Notes: generated from the sequence alone by a model not told the origin. A stretch of 64,000 bases of DNA from Sphagnum magellanicum (GCA_021904315.1 CM038908.1:10002501-10066500), one strand, 5' to 3'. Shown: positions 48,916 through 61,188, numbered from the stretch's first letter. Made by a program: numbers and translations.

Positions 48916-49032
48916 CAATTTGTGCAAAAATGCTAGGCCAAAACCATATTGCTAAGCTAAACAATTTTTTGACTTTTTCATCCAATTTTAATGGGGAGGG
49001 TCATATACTTAACATCGTTAAAGATGCTTTAA
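48916..49032 (+). mobile_element. Tourist-like MITE, family A, right half of a split copy
   Basis: GCAAAAATGCTAGGCCAAAA, CCATATTGCTAAGCTAAAC and TTTTGACTTTTTCATCCAATTTTAA match the right half of the complete copies. It ends GTTAAAGATGCTTTAA, a decayed form of the family terminus. Together with 44181-44365 it makes one old MITE split by the LINE-like element. Confidence 0.65.
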
Positions 49033-49254
49033 GGAGGTGAACATGCTAGTGCAAGTGCTGGTTCATTTTGGCCTTGAGTGAGGGTCTTTTAGATGTTACA
49101 ATATTTAATCTAGGACTAATTTATTTTAGGAATCTTTGTTTGTAGCCAAAGTGGTGATCATTCATAAGACGTAGAAAAAATGATGATCATCCCAAGGAAA
49201 ATTTAGACAAATTTGGCATCAAATCAAACATAAAATGTAAAAAAATAATCATCT

Positions 49255-49816
49255 TTCTATGGTTATGTAATGAAAATGATGAAACCTTGCCAAACTTCAT
49301 AAAAAGAAAGCACCTAAGAAAGGGAGGAAAAAAAAAACAAAGGGGAAGGACCAAAGTCCATGCAAGTAAACAACCAAAAAAAGGCATGCCACATGAAGAA
49401 AAGGGAACCATTAAATACCAAAACCTCCATCAATCACATGAAGCATATCAACTAAAGAAAGGGGAGGTAAGATTGATAAAACTCCAAGCCTAGAAAAACC
49501 TTCCCATGCAATAACAACTTGCCTCAAGATGGAGGCAACTTGTGCTATCTATAAAGCCAGTAATATTCTCTGTCTATAAAAGGACCGCAACACTAATAAA
49601 AGATGGCCTCTAATGGTTTTTGTTGTCCATGCCATCTTAGCACATCAATGAAAAAAGTTGTTGGATTGTTGGTGAAAACAGCCAAAAACCTCTATAACAA
49701 GAGGGAAAAAATTATCCATTGGATAATAATTGTGATAAAGTCCTTCCTTCATTTGAACCACCACATTTGCCGCCACCCTCCTAGAAAGAACCACTTGTGA
49801 TACCAAGTTTGTTCAT
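49255..49816 (-). mobile_element. LINE-like retroelement, 5'-truncated 3' fragment
   Basis: The reverse strand reads, with frameshifts, TNLVSQVVLSRRVAANVVVQ, PLVIEVFGCFHQQSNNF, SFYRQRILLAL, VASILRQVVIAW, PPLSLVDMLHVI and LRCFLFMKFG, and ends GGCAAGGTTTCATCATTTTC. This is the better-preserved version of the C-terminus of the element at 44366-48915. Only the 3' 560 bp exist, as expected from abortive reverse transcription. It faces the first copy tail to tail with about 220 bp between. Confidence 0.75.
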
Positions 49817-49829
49817 AAAAACCATATAT

Positions 49830-51595
49830 ATGAATATAGCGATTTTTATTTTATTTTATTTCTCTTTTTTCACAATTGAAAACCTCTGAAATGGCTTCTT
49901 TTTCAAGATTTTAATAATATCATTTTGCTCTTTGCCAAGAAAAATAAGGTTGTTCAAGACTTGTTAATTTTGGACTCGAAGACATCGATTTTCTTTTGGT
50001 AACATTTAGAAGCAAACCCAAAAAAATATAGAGTGTTGGCTAGTCTAGGGTATTGGGTTAGTTATTTGCCATGGTATTAAGGTAGGTGTTGGTTCACCTT
50101 AAGGCCAATAGGTTTGGGTGATTTCCCTTTCATGATTTTGGGTGTGCTCCACTAGCCATATACTCTGATAAGTACCACTAGTTTTGTTTAGTTCTTAATT
50201 TTGAAAGGAACCTTTAGATTGGATTTTTCAATTGTGTTCTTTTATATGAAAACACATGAACATGAATGGATTTTGGGTGCCACATTTGCCCTTTAAGTGT
50301 TTCACAATGTATCCTTTAGGTTTAAAAAATGTAGTCATGGAAAATCCCAACAGCACAAGGACTCATCCAACCTATGATATGGTATTAGTTAAATATGATT
50401 GTAATAGACAGGTTGTTGCCAACCAACGATGAACATCTCTCCAGAACTTTGAAAATTATGTCACAAGGAACAACAATGGGTAGTGCATTTTGTTATACTT
50501 TTATTGAACATTTGATATGAAGCTTCATTCAATCACTCACTCACTTGAAAAGCATTGCATCATTAGTTCCACAAATTGTTAGCCATAAGGACATCTTTGC
50601 AAGTGAATCTCTCTATTGTTCAAATGTTTAAGCTAGTGTTGGGTGGTTATTAGAACTAGGAACATACCACCAACACGTTTATCCAAGAAATTTCGAAGGT
50701 TCATAACTATGGTTTTCAAGAATCAAAAGAACTAGTTCTAATATCTCACCATTGTTCTCAAATTTTTTAAAAGAATCAAATTGGTTAGTTGGATTAAAAA
50801 TCAACTAACTACACATTAAAATTGGTTGAACTCAAAACCATTGAGTTCTTTAACCAAAAATAAAAAACTCGACTAGGTAATTAATTTGTAATTGTTGGTT
50901 CTTGACCTAGGCATGAATGACCTAGCTCCCATGATTGCACTAATTTCGTTTCGGATGAACTAGTGTTCATCCAATTATTAAACCTGGTGCAGTCACAAAG
51001 GTTGAGTCACATTATTTTTTTGGCTCGTCCTTCAAGACAATTTTTTTTCACCCGTGGACCTACCTTGCTCACCCAACTACTTCATTCAAAAAAATAATTC
51101 CCACCTACCCTACTCCTCTACCTATGTTACAATTTTTTTTTTCAAAACTCTTTTTTATATTGTCATTATCACTGTTGCTACCACAAATTGAAAAAATGGT
51201 GCCATCGCCCACCATTGTCATTGATGTTTAGAGAAGAATAAAAAGTTTATCAAAAGGTGTGAGCAACACAAGGTGTAACATCTTAAAAAAGACACGAAAA
51301 CAAGCTGGTACATCTTCTACATTTTTTTTCTACATTTAAAATTTATCTACATTTTCAATTTGGGTTTAGGTTTATGAGACCTTTAATTGCTTTGCTTACT
51401 TTCAAAGTTCATCAATGTTTAGATTGTGTTTTGATTGTCGTTTTGATGTGTTTGCTGGAATAATTGTTCTGTTAGTGATCGTTGTTTGAGCTTGTTGGAA
51501 CAATCGTTGTTGGAACACAAGATTGATCATATTTGTTGAAGTGTAGGTACATTTTTCTTCTAAGTATTTTTTATTAGTGTTTTTTTTTTGTTACG
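49830..51595. other. AT-rich intergenic DNA
   Basis: No gene or element recognised. Confidence 0.45.
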
Positions 51596-51600
51596 CTTGT

Positions 51601-53023
51601 AGAAGATGGTGACAAGCTAATTCGTTGTCTTCTTATTTCTTTTATATTGTGATCAAAAGACGATGATAGGCCTAGTTGCTTGTCGTCATTCATCTAGTTT
51701 ATTGGTTAGGGCATTACAATAGAATATCAAAAGATGATGATGAGCCTTGTCGTTGTCTTCTTATTTGTCTTTTTCATTTGATGCAACATAAAACAACAAA
51801 AGCCAAGTTTATCATCATTTTATTTTTTCCATTCACTACTAGAAAATGATGATAAACCAAGGGTTCATTATCATCTTTTCCTTTTTTTTTCATTAGTTGT
51901 AGAAGATGACGATGGGCCTTTGGTTCATCATCATCTTATTTTGTTTTCTCCGTTAAGTATAGAAAATAATGACGAGCCGAGGGTCCATCATCATCTTCTA
52001 TTTTTTTTCATTAGTTGCAAAAGACGACAATGAGCCCCCAGCTCGTTGTCATCTTCTTGTGTTTTTTCCATTAACTGTAGACAACAACAACAAGCTAGGG
52101 GCTCATCATCATGATTGAGTTTGTTTGTTTTTTTTTAATACGTATAAAAGACGACAATGAACACCTGATTCATCATCTTCTTTTGAAACTTTGTTCATTA
52201 ATTCCAAAAGACGACAACGAGCCAGTGTTCGTCTTCATGTTTTTTTTTTGTTTCTATGCACCTAGAGAAAACAACGATGAGGGTTGGTTCATCGTCTTCT
52301 TTTTTTGTTTATGCATTTAGAAGACAATGACAAGTTAAGTTCATCATCATCTTCATTATGTGTAGATTCTATAGAAGATGATGATGAGCCAACCAAGTTT
52401 GTTGTTGTCTTCTAGGTCTTGTTGATGGGCTACAAACGACGACAAACTAGTTCGACTTGTCATCATCCTTTTGTTTTATTGCATTAAAGTACAAATGACA
52501 ATGAGCCGGCCAAGTTCATTGTCTTCTTCTTTTCTTTTGATGGTTGTAGACGATAATGAGTTGGCAGAGTGTTGGCTCATCATTGTTTTCTTTTTTTGTT
52601 CATGCACTTAGAAGACAACAATGAGTTAGGTTCATCCCTGGCTCATTATCATCTTCATTTTGTGCATATTCCACAAAAGATGATGATGAGGCAACCAAGT
52701 TTGTTGTCATTTTATGGGTCTTGTTGAAAGATGACAATGAGCTAGTCATGTTCCTTGGTGTTTTTTTGTTTTATTACATTATTGCACAAAACAAAAATGA
52801 ACTTACAAATTTTGTCATCATCTATATTTTTTTGTTATGTCGTTGAAAATGACGATGAACGAAGCTCGTTGTCATCTTTTAAGGTGTTTTTTTTATTGCA
52901 TTGTAGCAAAAGATGACAATGAACCAACCAAGCTCATCATCATCTTTTTATGTGTTCATTTATTATAGACAACAATGAGCCAACCAGACTTATCGCCATT
53001 TTTTTTTCATTGTTGAACAAGTA
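51601..53023 (+). repeat. tandem array of ~60-bp hairpin modules
   Basis: About 24 degenerate units follow head to tail. Each has a left arm like AGAAGATGATGATGAGCC, a loop of 2-10 bases, a right arm like GGCTCATCATCATCTTCT, then a T-run and a spacer such as CATTAGTTGTAG. Successive unit starts at 51840, 51901, 51961, 52021 and 52081 are 60-61 bp apart; elsewhere units run about 50-68 bp. Compensating changes are visible (arms with GACGACAA pair with TTGTCGTC or TTGTCATC). The last third shows a higher-order period of roughly 285 bp. No known satellite or RNA family is recognised, and the open frames in it are short. Confidence 0.88.
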
Positions 53024-53604
53024 GGCGCAACATGTGTCAATCTAATAATTAATATAATTTTAGAATATTTTAAATTTAAACATAACAAAAAAAAAGTAAT
53101 TAATGAAGTTTAATAATGTAATAATATATATTAATTTAAAGTTAAATATAATGAAAAATGAAGTATAATAATATTATATTATAATATTAATTAATTGTAA
53201 TAAAAAGAAGCTATTTTGGTTATTTAAAAAAAATTGATGATTTATTTTTTCCTTTGAAGGTTTTTTTAAAACAAAATTTGAGTTTTGTTTTAGGATGGTT
53301 CCTTAGAGGAAACATGCACAAAAGGTAAGAAAGGTGTCAAATACAATTGAAGAACAAGCAATTGTCATATACATAGCCCTGTTTTTAAAAAATATGTCAT
53401 GAAAGGTGCATTATGAATTTGCATATGGCCACATCAAAGCCCATCCTTACTTTCCATGCAATAGTAAGGATGGATTTTTTGGGTAATTTTTTTTGTAGCA
53501 ATACCTAAATGTTTCTAATAAAGTTTCTTGCACATAATAGAATACTATTTTGGTTTTTGGTTCACAATACTTTCATCCTTTTTTATTTAGGGTTATGATT
53601 TAAT

Positions 53605-53800
53605 GTAATACCTTCATATTGTTGACATTTTGGTGGCTGACTTAGAAGTAATTCCCCATTATGTATGTTGATGTAGTGTAATAGCCTCATTTTTTTTGCC
53701 ATTGTGGTGGCTAGCCTAGGTGTAATTCACACTATGTATGTTGATCTAGTGCAATACCCTCATCTTGTTACATGTGTGGTGGATGGCCCAGATGCAATAC
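53605..53800 (+). repeat. 73-bp tandem repeat, 2.7 copies
   Basis: Units start at 53605 (GTAATACCTTCAT), 53678 (GTAATAGCCTCAT) and 53751 (GCAATACCCTCAT); the first two both contain GGTGGCT and end TATGTATGTTGATxTAGT. Confidence 0.85.
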
Positions 53801-53808
53801 CCTCATCA

Positions 53809-54450
53809 ATTGTATTAGATCTTGCACCTTGAGAAGTTCTTCCTCCAATTCAAGATGAACATGGAGATGCAATGGAGGATAGTGAATGGGCTCACAAAGG
53901 TTCAAAATGGTGTTGTAAGGTGGATGCGTGCACTAGTTCTTATGTGACCAAATGGTTGTTCCATTAACATTTAGAGTGAACACATTCCCTTCGAATGCCA
54001 GACGGGAGATCAAGGTGTCCATCTATTCGTCCTAGAGGGCCTAAACAACAAGATCATGGTTCCATGAATGTTCGTATTTTGAGCAACCCACATGTAAGGC
54101 AAAAGTGGAATGAAAAAAAAGCCTTTGATTAAGTGAAGAAAAAAGCGAAATTAAAATGGGACAAATTTCAAGCCCAAGTGCAACAAATGCCACACGTTAG
54201 GCAGCCCTTGTTGGTATGTTTAGCCTTCGAGATGTTGTTGGGCATCATTGGGATTCCAGCATGGGGGGTGGGGTTCATCCCACAAAGTGCATGGTGTGTG
54301 TTTTGAAAAGGATGAAAACCTTGTTGAGGCAATTCAAACAAGCAAAGTTGCTTATGCAAAGCTTTTGAAAGTTGCATGGGGCGTTCAAAATAGGACATTA
54401 TAGTCCATTAAGCGCAACTAAACCAAAGAAATGGATGCAATATCCAAGTA
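53809..54450 (+). pseudogene. C2H2 zinc-finger protein remnant
   Basis: The frame reads EVLPPIQDEHGDAMEDSEWA, then HKGSKWCCKVDAC and SSYVTKWLFH, HLE, TH, which spell one C2H2 finger (C-x4-C-x12-H-x4-H) if two stop codons in it are read through. It goes on with a basic, Gln-rich region (RILSNPHVRQKWNEKKAF, KLKWDKFQAQVQQM) and, after a frameshift near 54290, with EKDENLVEAIQTSKVAYAKL. Stops are TGA, TAA, TGA and TAA, mostly at places fitting C-to-T decay. The family is not known to me; it may be a transposon-borne or a dead host regulator. Confidence 0.5.
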
Positions 54451-57239
54451 TCATGATTCTAAAATTATTCATGGGCAGTCTATTTCCATATATATATATA
54501 TGCATTATTTGCATCTTAAGATTGGAATCTAATTTGTTTTTTTTGTTTTTTTGTGTTACGCTTTGAGGCACAACAAAGGAGGCTTTTGTTGTAGATGCAA
54601 TTTGACTTGCACTTGAGCATTGTCAACTATTTATTCATCATCATGTAGCAAAAATTATAGAAACTATAACAAAGTATTGCACCAATATGGGCATTTCTTC
54701 TAATTCATCCTCCTTGGAGGAATAATTATAAATATAATTTTAGTGCATGTACACACCATTTTTGTATTGAGCCATTATAGATTAATTTAACATGATATAT
54801 TTTTGTCACCATCCTTTTTGTAGTGTGATTATTTGAACATTTTTGCATCAATCCACTTGTTTTAATTTTGACCTTTAATTTTCGGATTTGTAGATTTTGG
54901 GATCATCTTGTGCCATGTTGCACACAATACCCCCATCCACCACAAATGGATTACATTTTTATTATAAACCAAATGAACAATACCCTCATCTAATAGGGTT
55001 AGCACATTCTATGGTCATGCTAGAACATTTAAACAATACCTTCATTATCCTTATCATGAAATACTTGCACAATAACCTTAAGGAAAACTTGTAATTTAAT
55101 ATTTTTATATAATTACATTGCCCACTTTCATGAAAGGAACCCCTTGGTGCATAAACCAATTTGTCTATGTGGGTACTACAAACTTTTGATCTTCTTTTGT
55201 TTATGGTTGAATTTTCCATAAAAACTTTCAAATTGTAATATCCACATATCAACTAGTTCATGTTCATGTTACATTACCCTAATATAAACTTTTGCCTAAT
55301 ATTTGTTTCAAATAAATAGGGGGGACATTGGGTTTAGGGTTTAGGGAAATTTAGCCCACCATTTTGTCATTAATTGTTTTAAGGTAACCTTTTTCTTGAC
55401 ATTTATATTATTTTCATGGAATATTTTTATAATGAATTTATGTATTCACATACGCACATATATTTAAGGAGGTTCCTATTTTTATTTTATTTTTTCACGT
55501 ATTAAAAGAGAGGAGAATGAAGGTGACTCCATGGCAAAGGTATGAATGATATAAAACCTTCCCACTGGTTGGGGTCCCCCCCCAAATTAGGTTTAAAACA
55601 CAAGTTTTATTGGTACTTATATAAAATTGTTTCATAATTTTATTACAATTATGTATCTAATGTTGATAGTTTGTACACAATTTAAGATTATGCAAAAATA
55701 ATTCCAAAATTAGGTTTAACACTTAGTTTTTAAAAAATTGTTAAATTCCACCATTAAAGTTATGCAACCAATTTTTTTTTGTGTTTATTTAATTTAGGGT
55801 CAATGTATGGATTTTTTGTTGCATACAAGGTTTTAGCTCAACATTTTAGGGTTCATTGTATAGGTTTGCTTAATTTTTCAAATTTAAACCTATGCATCCA
55901 TTAGGTTGTAATGTCTACATAATTTATGGTTCATGCAAAATATTTTTTACCAATATTAGGTTTAAGGTTTTTTTTGTATGACACTATTTCATTTTAGACA
56001 AAGGTTAAAGTTTTCAATTTGCAATATTGTACCCTATCGCCTTATGTTAGATCCCAAATGCATGCCCCAACCCCAAATTGCAATACCTAGGTAAATTTAT
56101 GTTATGTAATCCCCCTTGATTTAATAATGTAAAAACTTGTTCCCTCATCATCTAAGGTTATGTTAGTACAAAAACAATAGGAAATATCCAAAAGATACTT
56201 ATTTTTAAAAAATTAAATCAATTATCAAATACCTTCATCTTTAGGTGTAAACATTGATTGTGGGCATGTCCCAATTTTTCCAAACCTTATTTTGCAATAC
56301 CTACATCGTTTGCAGTTAGTGTTAGGGTGATCATTAAGGCAATTTTACCTTATTACTATAATGTAATACTACTAGTCTACCATAGTAAGCTTATCACAAT
56401 ACCTACATAAATTTATATTGTGTACCCTAACCAAAAGCCCCCTTTTAGTTAATAAGTATTTATTACGTAGGTATTGCAAAAACTTAGTCCCTCATCATAT
56501 TTGGTTATTTAAAGGGATCTTGTCCACCAAATGCAACACCTACATTTAATGACTTAATGCAATAAAAAATATCCAAATGATATTTATAAATAAAGTAAAT
56601 CCATTAAAACAAATCATCATTCTGATGAGAAAATGTAAGACAATACTTGCATTAAGTGGTCAAATCCTCCATTAGAAGGAGTAGTGTTTTTGCAATACCT
56701 TCATCTAATGTAATTATGTAATTAATACCCACGAAATATATGAAATTATATGCAATATTTGTATTAAGGCTTGTTAACTTTTAACCATGATATACCCTAA
56801 ACCTTGCAATACCTACATGCAAGACCAATTAAATGCCACAAGAAACAAGATGGGCAAGCATTACTTGCATATTGACCTGGTGAATATTGTACAATTGACC
56901 TGCAATACCCACATTGTACGTGATGCAAATATGTAATACCCGCCTTTATATGACATTTGAGTGAGATATTATTGTTTGGGGGTTTTAAAAGATATGTGTT
57001 ATGTAATTTTAGTAATGTAACTTTAATTTTCAAACCCTACATGTTCATTAATACAAAAATCAATACATTAACATATAGATAATATATCTTTTGACACAAT
57101 TGTAATATCATGCACATTTTAGTAATGGAAAATCAATATGGGGGATAAGTACAAACAAGTTTGTGTTTTTTTAAATTTTACTCATGAACCCTATTTTTAT
57201 GGATATTTGCATGTTCTAACATCATCTCATGCTAATCTT

Positions 57240-57635
57240 TCATTCGATTCGTGTTGAATTGCCAAATCCATCATTGACATGATGAAATACCATGCCGGGA
57301 TGCATGACTTCATTCACCTTGGAAAGGCAAATATTTCATACATCTATTGCAATAACATGCAACAATGATGTGGTGTGGTCTATGAATTGAACCCCACCTT
57401 CTTTGACTTCGTTGATGATTTCATGCATTATGTCACCCATTCGAGCAAACACTTTTTCCATGGGGCTGGATGAACTTGAAGGTTGGTTGTGATCCTTCTA
57501 TTTTTCCACATTGGGGGAGGTATCATCCATTGTCATAAACCTACACATATCAACAACCCATAGTTCTTCAAAGTGATATTCATCAATGTTAGGATTTGCA
57601 AGATGACCACAACACCACCACCTACATTTGCAAAA
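57240..57635 (-). pseudogene. decayed coding sequence, unidentified
   Basis: The reverse strand is open for about 130 codons with only a TAG and a TGA inside. It begins near CKCRWWCCGHLANPNIDEYH, continues with FEELWVVDMCRFMTMDD and SSPMEKVFARMGDIMHEIIN, and ends in GMVFHHVNDGFGNSTRIE. The composition is protein-like, and TAG and TGA fit decayed CAG and CGA codons. I do not recognise the family. It could be a transposon protein. Confidence 0.42.
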
Positions 57636-57639
57636 AAAT

Positions 57640-59195
57640 GTAAATGAAGAGAAGCAACATAAGGGAGTTCACCTTAAAACTTAAACTTTGTTATGCAAGA
57701 CCACAAGGAAAAGAATTGTAAAACAATCATAGAAAAATGGAATGAAAAATGACAAAGAGGGTACTTGGAATAAGTTGTGAAAACCTCACATGAAGGGTGC
57801 CTTCACATTAACAAAAGCCACACCTGCCCACTTAAGTGATTGCTTATTTTGGGGAATTTTTAAAATTTTTAAAATGAAAAAAATATTAAAATTTTCTTAT
57901 AAACTTTTTTTTTGGCATTATAGTATTATGTAAATATATGTTTAAAAATCTACATTGAAGTATGTTATGTTTAAAGAATCTCCTATAAAATAGATTATAG
58001 TGCTTAATGAATGTTTTTTAATATTGTATCCTCATTAAATTATTCCAAATCATACCACATGTTTGTCATGTAAAACAATTAAAAACTTGCAACATTAGTA
58101 CAATTTTTGACCAAAAAAAATGAAAATCTAAGCATTGGTTATATGTCATGTGGTTGCTATTAGTGTGGAAACATTTTGAAACATGTTGTTGGAGTTCGCA
58201 CTAATGCAAAAAGTTGTAAAGATAACAATGATGCCATCAACTACACTTGAAACAAATTTAAACAAAGGGGAACAACATGGGAGACCTCACAAGACCGTAA
58301 TGAAAAGGACTATGAAAAATATCATTCCTTCATGTTACATACTTAACTTTTTTTTCTTTCCTATGTACCTCCCTCTTCTTGCCTCATGCTTAGCCATTTG
58401 CCCCTTTCCCCCTTTTTTCCTTTGTTTTTTGAATTGGTTTCACTTTCGTTCATTTCTTTCATACCTACCTCCTTCCCTTTTCTAACCTCATGCCTACCAT
58501 TTGCGCTTTTCCCCTTTTCCTTCTTGGCTTGTTGAACTAACACCATTTCCATATTTGTTGTTTTAAATCTTGAAAAGAGAAAAGAAAAAGACGATGTGCA
58601 ATATGCATATGTATTGAGTGATGTTCTCATTGCTCATTTGTTCATTCTTCCACAAATGATTAGGGTTAGTAACATAATGAGGATATTGCATTTCTCAATG
58701 TCATTGAAGATTGTGATTTTAAAAAATGAAGGTTGTATTGCATGATTATTTACATTTACATAATGAAAAAAATATACATGACATTGGGTAAATGTATTTA
58801 AAAAATATTCGCAAAAGCAAAAGCGCCATGCAAATGTAAATGTAAATCAAGAAAAATGCCCAATAGTCAATGTAAGGGTAAAAATTTGGGCATGTAAGTG
58901 AGTACACTTACACAAGTTTACATGGTGTGCAAATCAGCCACACTTACATGCACAACATTGATTTGGACTATAAATATGTAGAGGATATAATGCTCTCAAA
59001 AAGGACCTCTAAAGAAATAGGATTGACTTCAATTGGTTGGTCACAATGACTTACTTGACCTTTAATGTACATTGTTTGGAATTTCAGGTTCTTACGGGTG
59101 GAGGTGGGGAAATAACTTGCACACTATTTTGGATGCAGGGTCCTAATGGGGTTTCCAATGTGAGAGGTGGGATGTGGTAGACATATTGATAGAGG
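57640..59195. other. AT-rich intergenic DNA
   Basis: No gene recognised. A T/C-rich stretch at 58340-58520 produces open frames without motifs. Confidence 0.45.
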
Positions 59196-59199
59196 TCCA

Positions 59200-59245
59200 T
59201 GGTATGGGTATCTACACTTACTTGGTGTGGGTATCTACACTTACA
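59200..59245 (+). repeat. 23-bp tandem duplication
   Basis: TGGTATGGGTATCTACACTT is directly followed by TGGTGTGGGTATCTACACTT, each with three further matching bases. Confidence 0.85.
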
Positions 59246-59249
59246 TGGT

Positions 59250-61153
59250 AATACACTCCTAATCAACCTGCTTGTATACCATGAGATAGTGATATTGATC
59301 TTTTCATTTGTAGATGAAAACAATTTTTTTCCCAAACAAATCTCCATTGCCATCCGTATAGAAACCATCACCATCGCTGAAAAATGGCTTACTTGTTCAT
59401 GATGGGTACCAAATTAAGGAATACCAAATTGGCCCTTACATTTATGTGTCTCGTATAGAAATCAGATTTCAAATTTGGCAAAATTTCAGATAATTTGGGC
59501 AGTTCCCATCCCCATGGTCAAGGTCCAAGGACCCATTTCCCATATCCATGCTTGACACAATCCATAGAATAAAGGTGCAAAAGTATGTGAGGTCCATCAT
59601 CCATGCCATGCCATGATATGTACGTTAAAATTTATTTAATTTAAAACATAATCACATTTCAGATTACCTCATTTACTCATTAAATGACAATTTGTATTCC
59701 TCAACATAAGATTTGAAAATGCAATTAAATTGAATTACATAGAAAGCAAAATAGAATGAGATCATATCAATAGACACGATCTTTGAAATAAATGGAATAT
59801 CAAATCATTTGCTTGCCCTTACTTATACTACAAGAGCTTTTAACTCCAAAGTAAGTCTTTTAAAGCTAGTTCAAAGTTACCATGTATTTAATATGTGTGC
59901 TTGAAGATCACCTATTTCTGTCCGTAAGGTCCATGCTCCTTCTAGTGTAAAGATGTTATAGGCTCAATTGAATGTGTACCAGTGTTTTTCTTAGGAATTT
60001 TTTCATGCTCCCTAAATAACGATCATCCACAAGAAGATGTAGAAAAAATGGCAAATAAACCTGGAGAAAATCTGGTCATAAACCAGAAATGAAGTATGAA
60101 TCTTCAATGAACCTTCTATATTTTGGCTACACTACGAAAACCAAAATATAAAAATCTGACAATTTTTGCTAATTTTTTCCCTCACATTTGGTGATTCAAA
60201 CCTTCCAAAATCACCTCATTTGTTAAGGTTGCATTTTGAATAAAACTTTTTGGGAAATTTTCATTTGTAAAAAGAAAAAAGAAAAAAAGGCTGATGTGTA
60301 GTCTTAATTGCCTAAAAATGGGTGATTATGTGATCCAGCACCCACCAGGGAAAACCATCCATTGGAAACTGGTTATGACTCAGTTGTGGATGAACCACAA
60401 TCGAGTCACCAAGGTTTCTTCCACCTTGGAAACCTATCCTGTAAACCCTCCTACTTCTCCCTCACTAGTACCTAGGTTAACTACATGTGTAGCACATGAC
60501 TATCATATGAAAGCACCTAGATAGTGAATGTAAGTGATAACTATATATGGGTTTTAGGGTTTGTAGGTCAGGCACTTGGAGACTATTATGTGGGTAGTAG
60601 ATGCGTGTGGATGGTCAGTAGTCAGTAGAAAGCTAACCACCATGGTTATCTTCCCATTCACACATCATCCATCTTGCATGGTGCACTGGTGGGTGCTGCT
60701 GGTTCAGGCAGGCCCAAAACCCAGTTCCCACATACTACTACCTGTGTCACAACAGCATTCCACTTTCTTCAGAATACTCTTGAATGCATTGATTCCAACA
60801 CAGATTTTACAGTGCAATCAGATTGCACTAGTAGTAGTAGTATGTACTACCTAATCAGGAACCTCACTCACTACAGACTACACAGTCCACCACCCCTGTA
60901 GGTGGGGGTGATCAGCACACCTTCAGCAAAATCAAAAGAGTGTGTGTGTTCTTGCAACCAATTGTGAGCTTTGTAATCTCTTAATTTGAAGTGCTTTGCA
61001 GCAACAGCTGCTGTTCCACTCTTTGCAAAAGGAAGGAATCTCACCCAGTCTGCAAATCTGCAAACCCAAATTCCCAAAGTCCAAGGTAAGTGAAAAAATT
61101 TCATCATGATCTGTGTAGTTTCAATTTGAAGGAAGTAGTAAGTACTGCAGCAG

Positions 61154-61188
<35 letters not shown>

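Larger units (their letters stand above)
53605..57050 (+). repeat. scattered GCAATACCyxCAT motif
   Basis: The word (G)CAATACC followed by a TTCAT, TACAT, CTCAT or CACAT occurs more than a dozen times, e.g. 53751, 54980, 56292, 56396, 56694, 56806 and 56901, at irregular spacing. It matches the start of the 73-bp repeat unit, so the region may be a very decayed array of that repeat. Confidence 0.5.

Noticed and set aside
52111..52320. Acidic coding repeat (GATGATGAT read as Asp)
   Set aside because: Frames are broken between units and the inverted arms cannot both be coding; pairing explains the pattern better.
51601..53023. CRISPR array
   Set aside because: Units are contiguous and degenerate without unique spacers between constant repeats, and this is plant nuclear DNA.
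49141..60112. Similarity between 49141-49230 and 60001-60112 (GTAGAAAAAATG and neighbouring words)
   Set aside because: Only a few short words match in AT-rich DNA; I could not extend it to a repeat.
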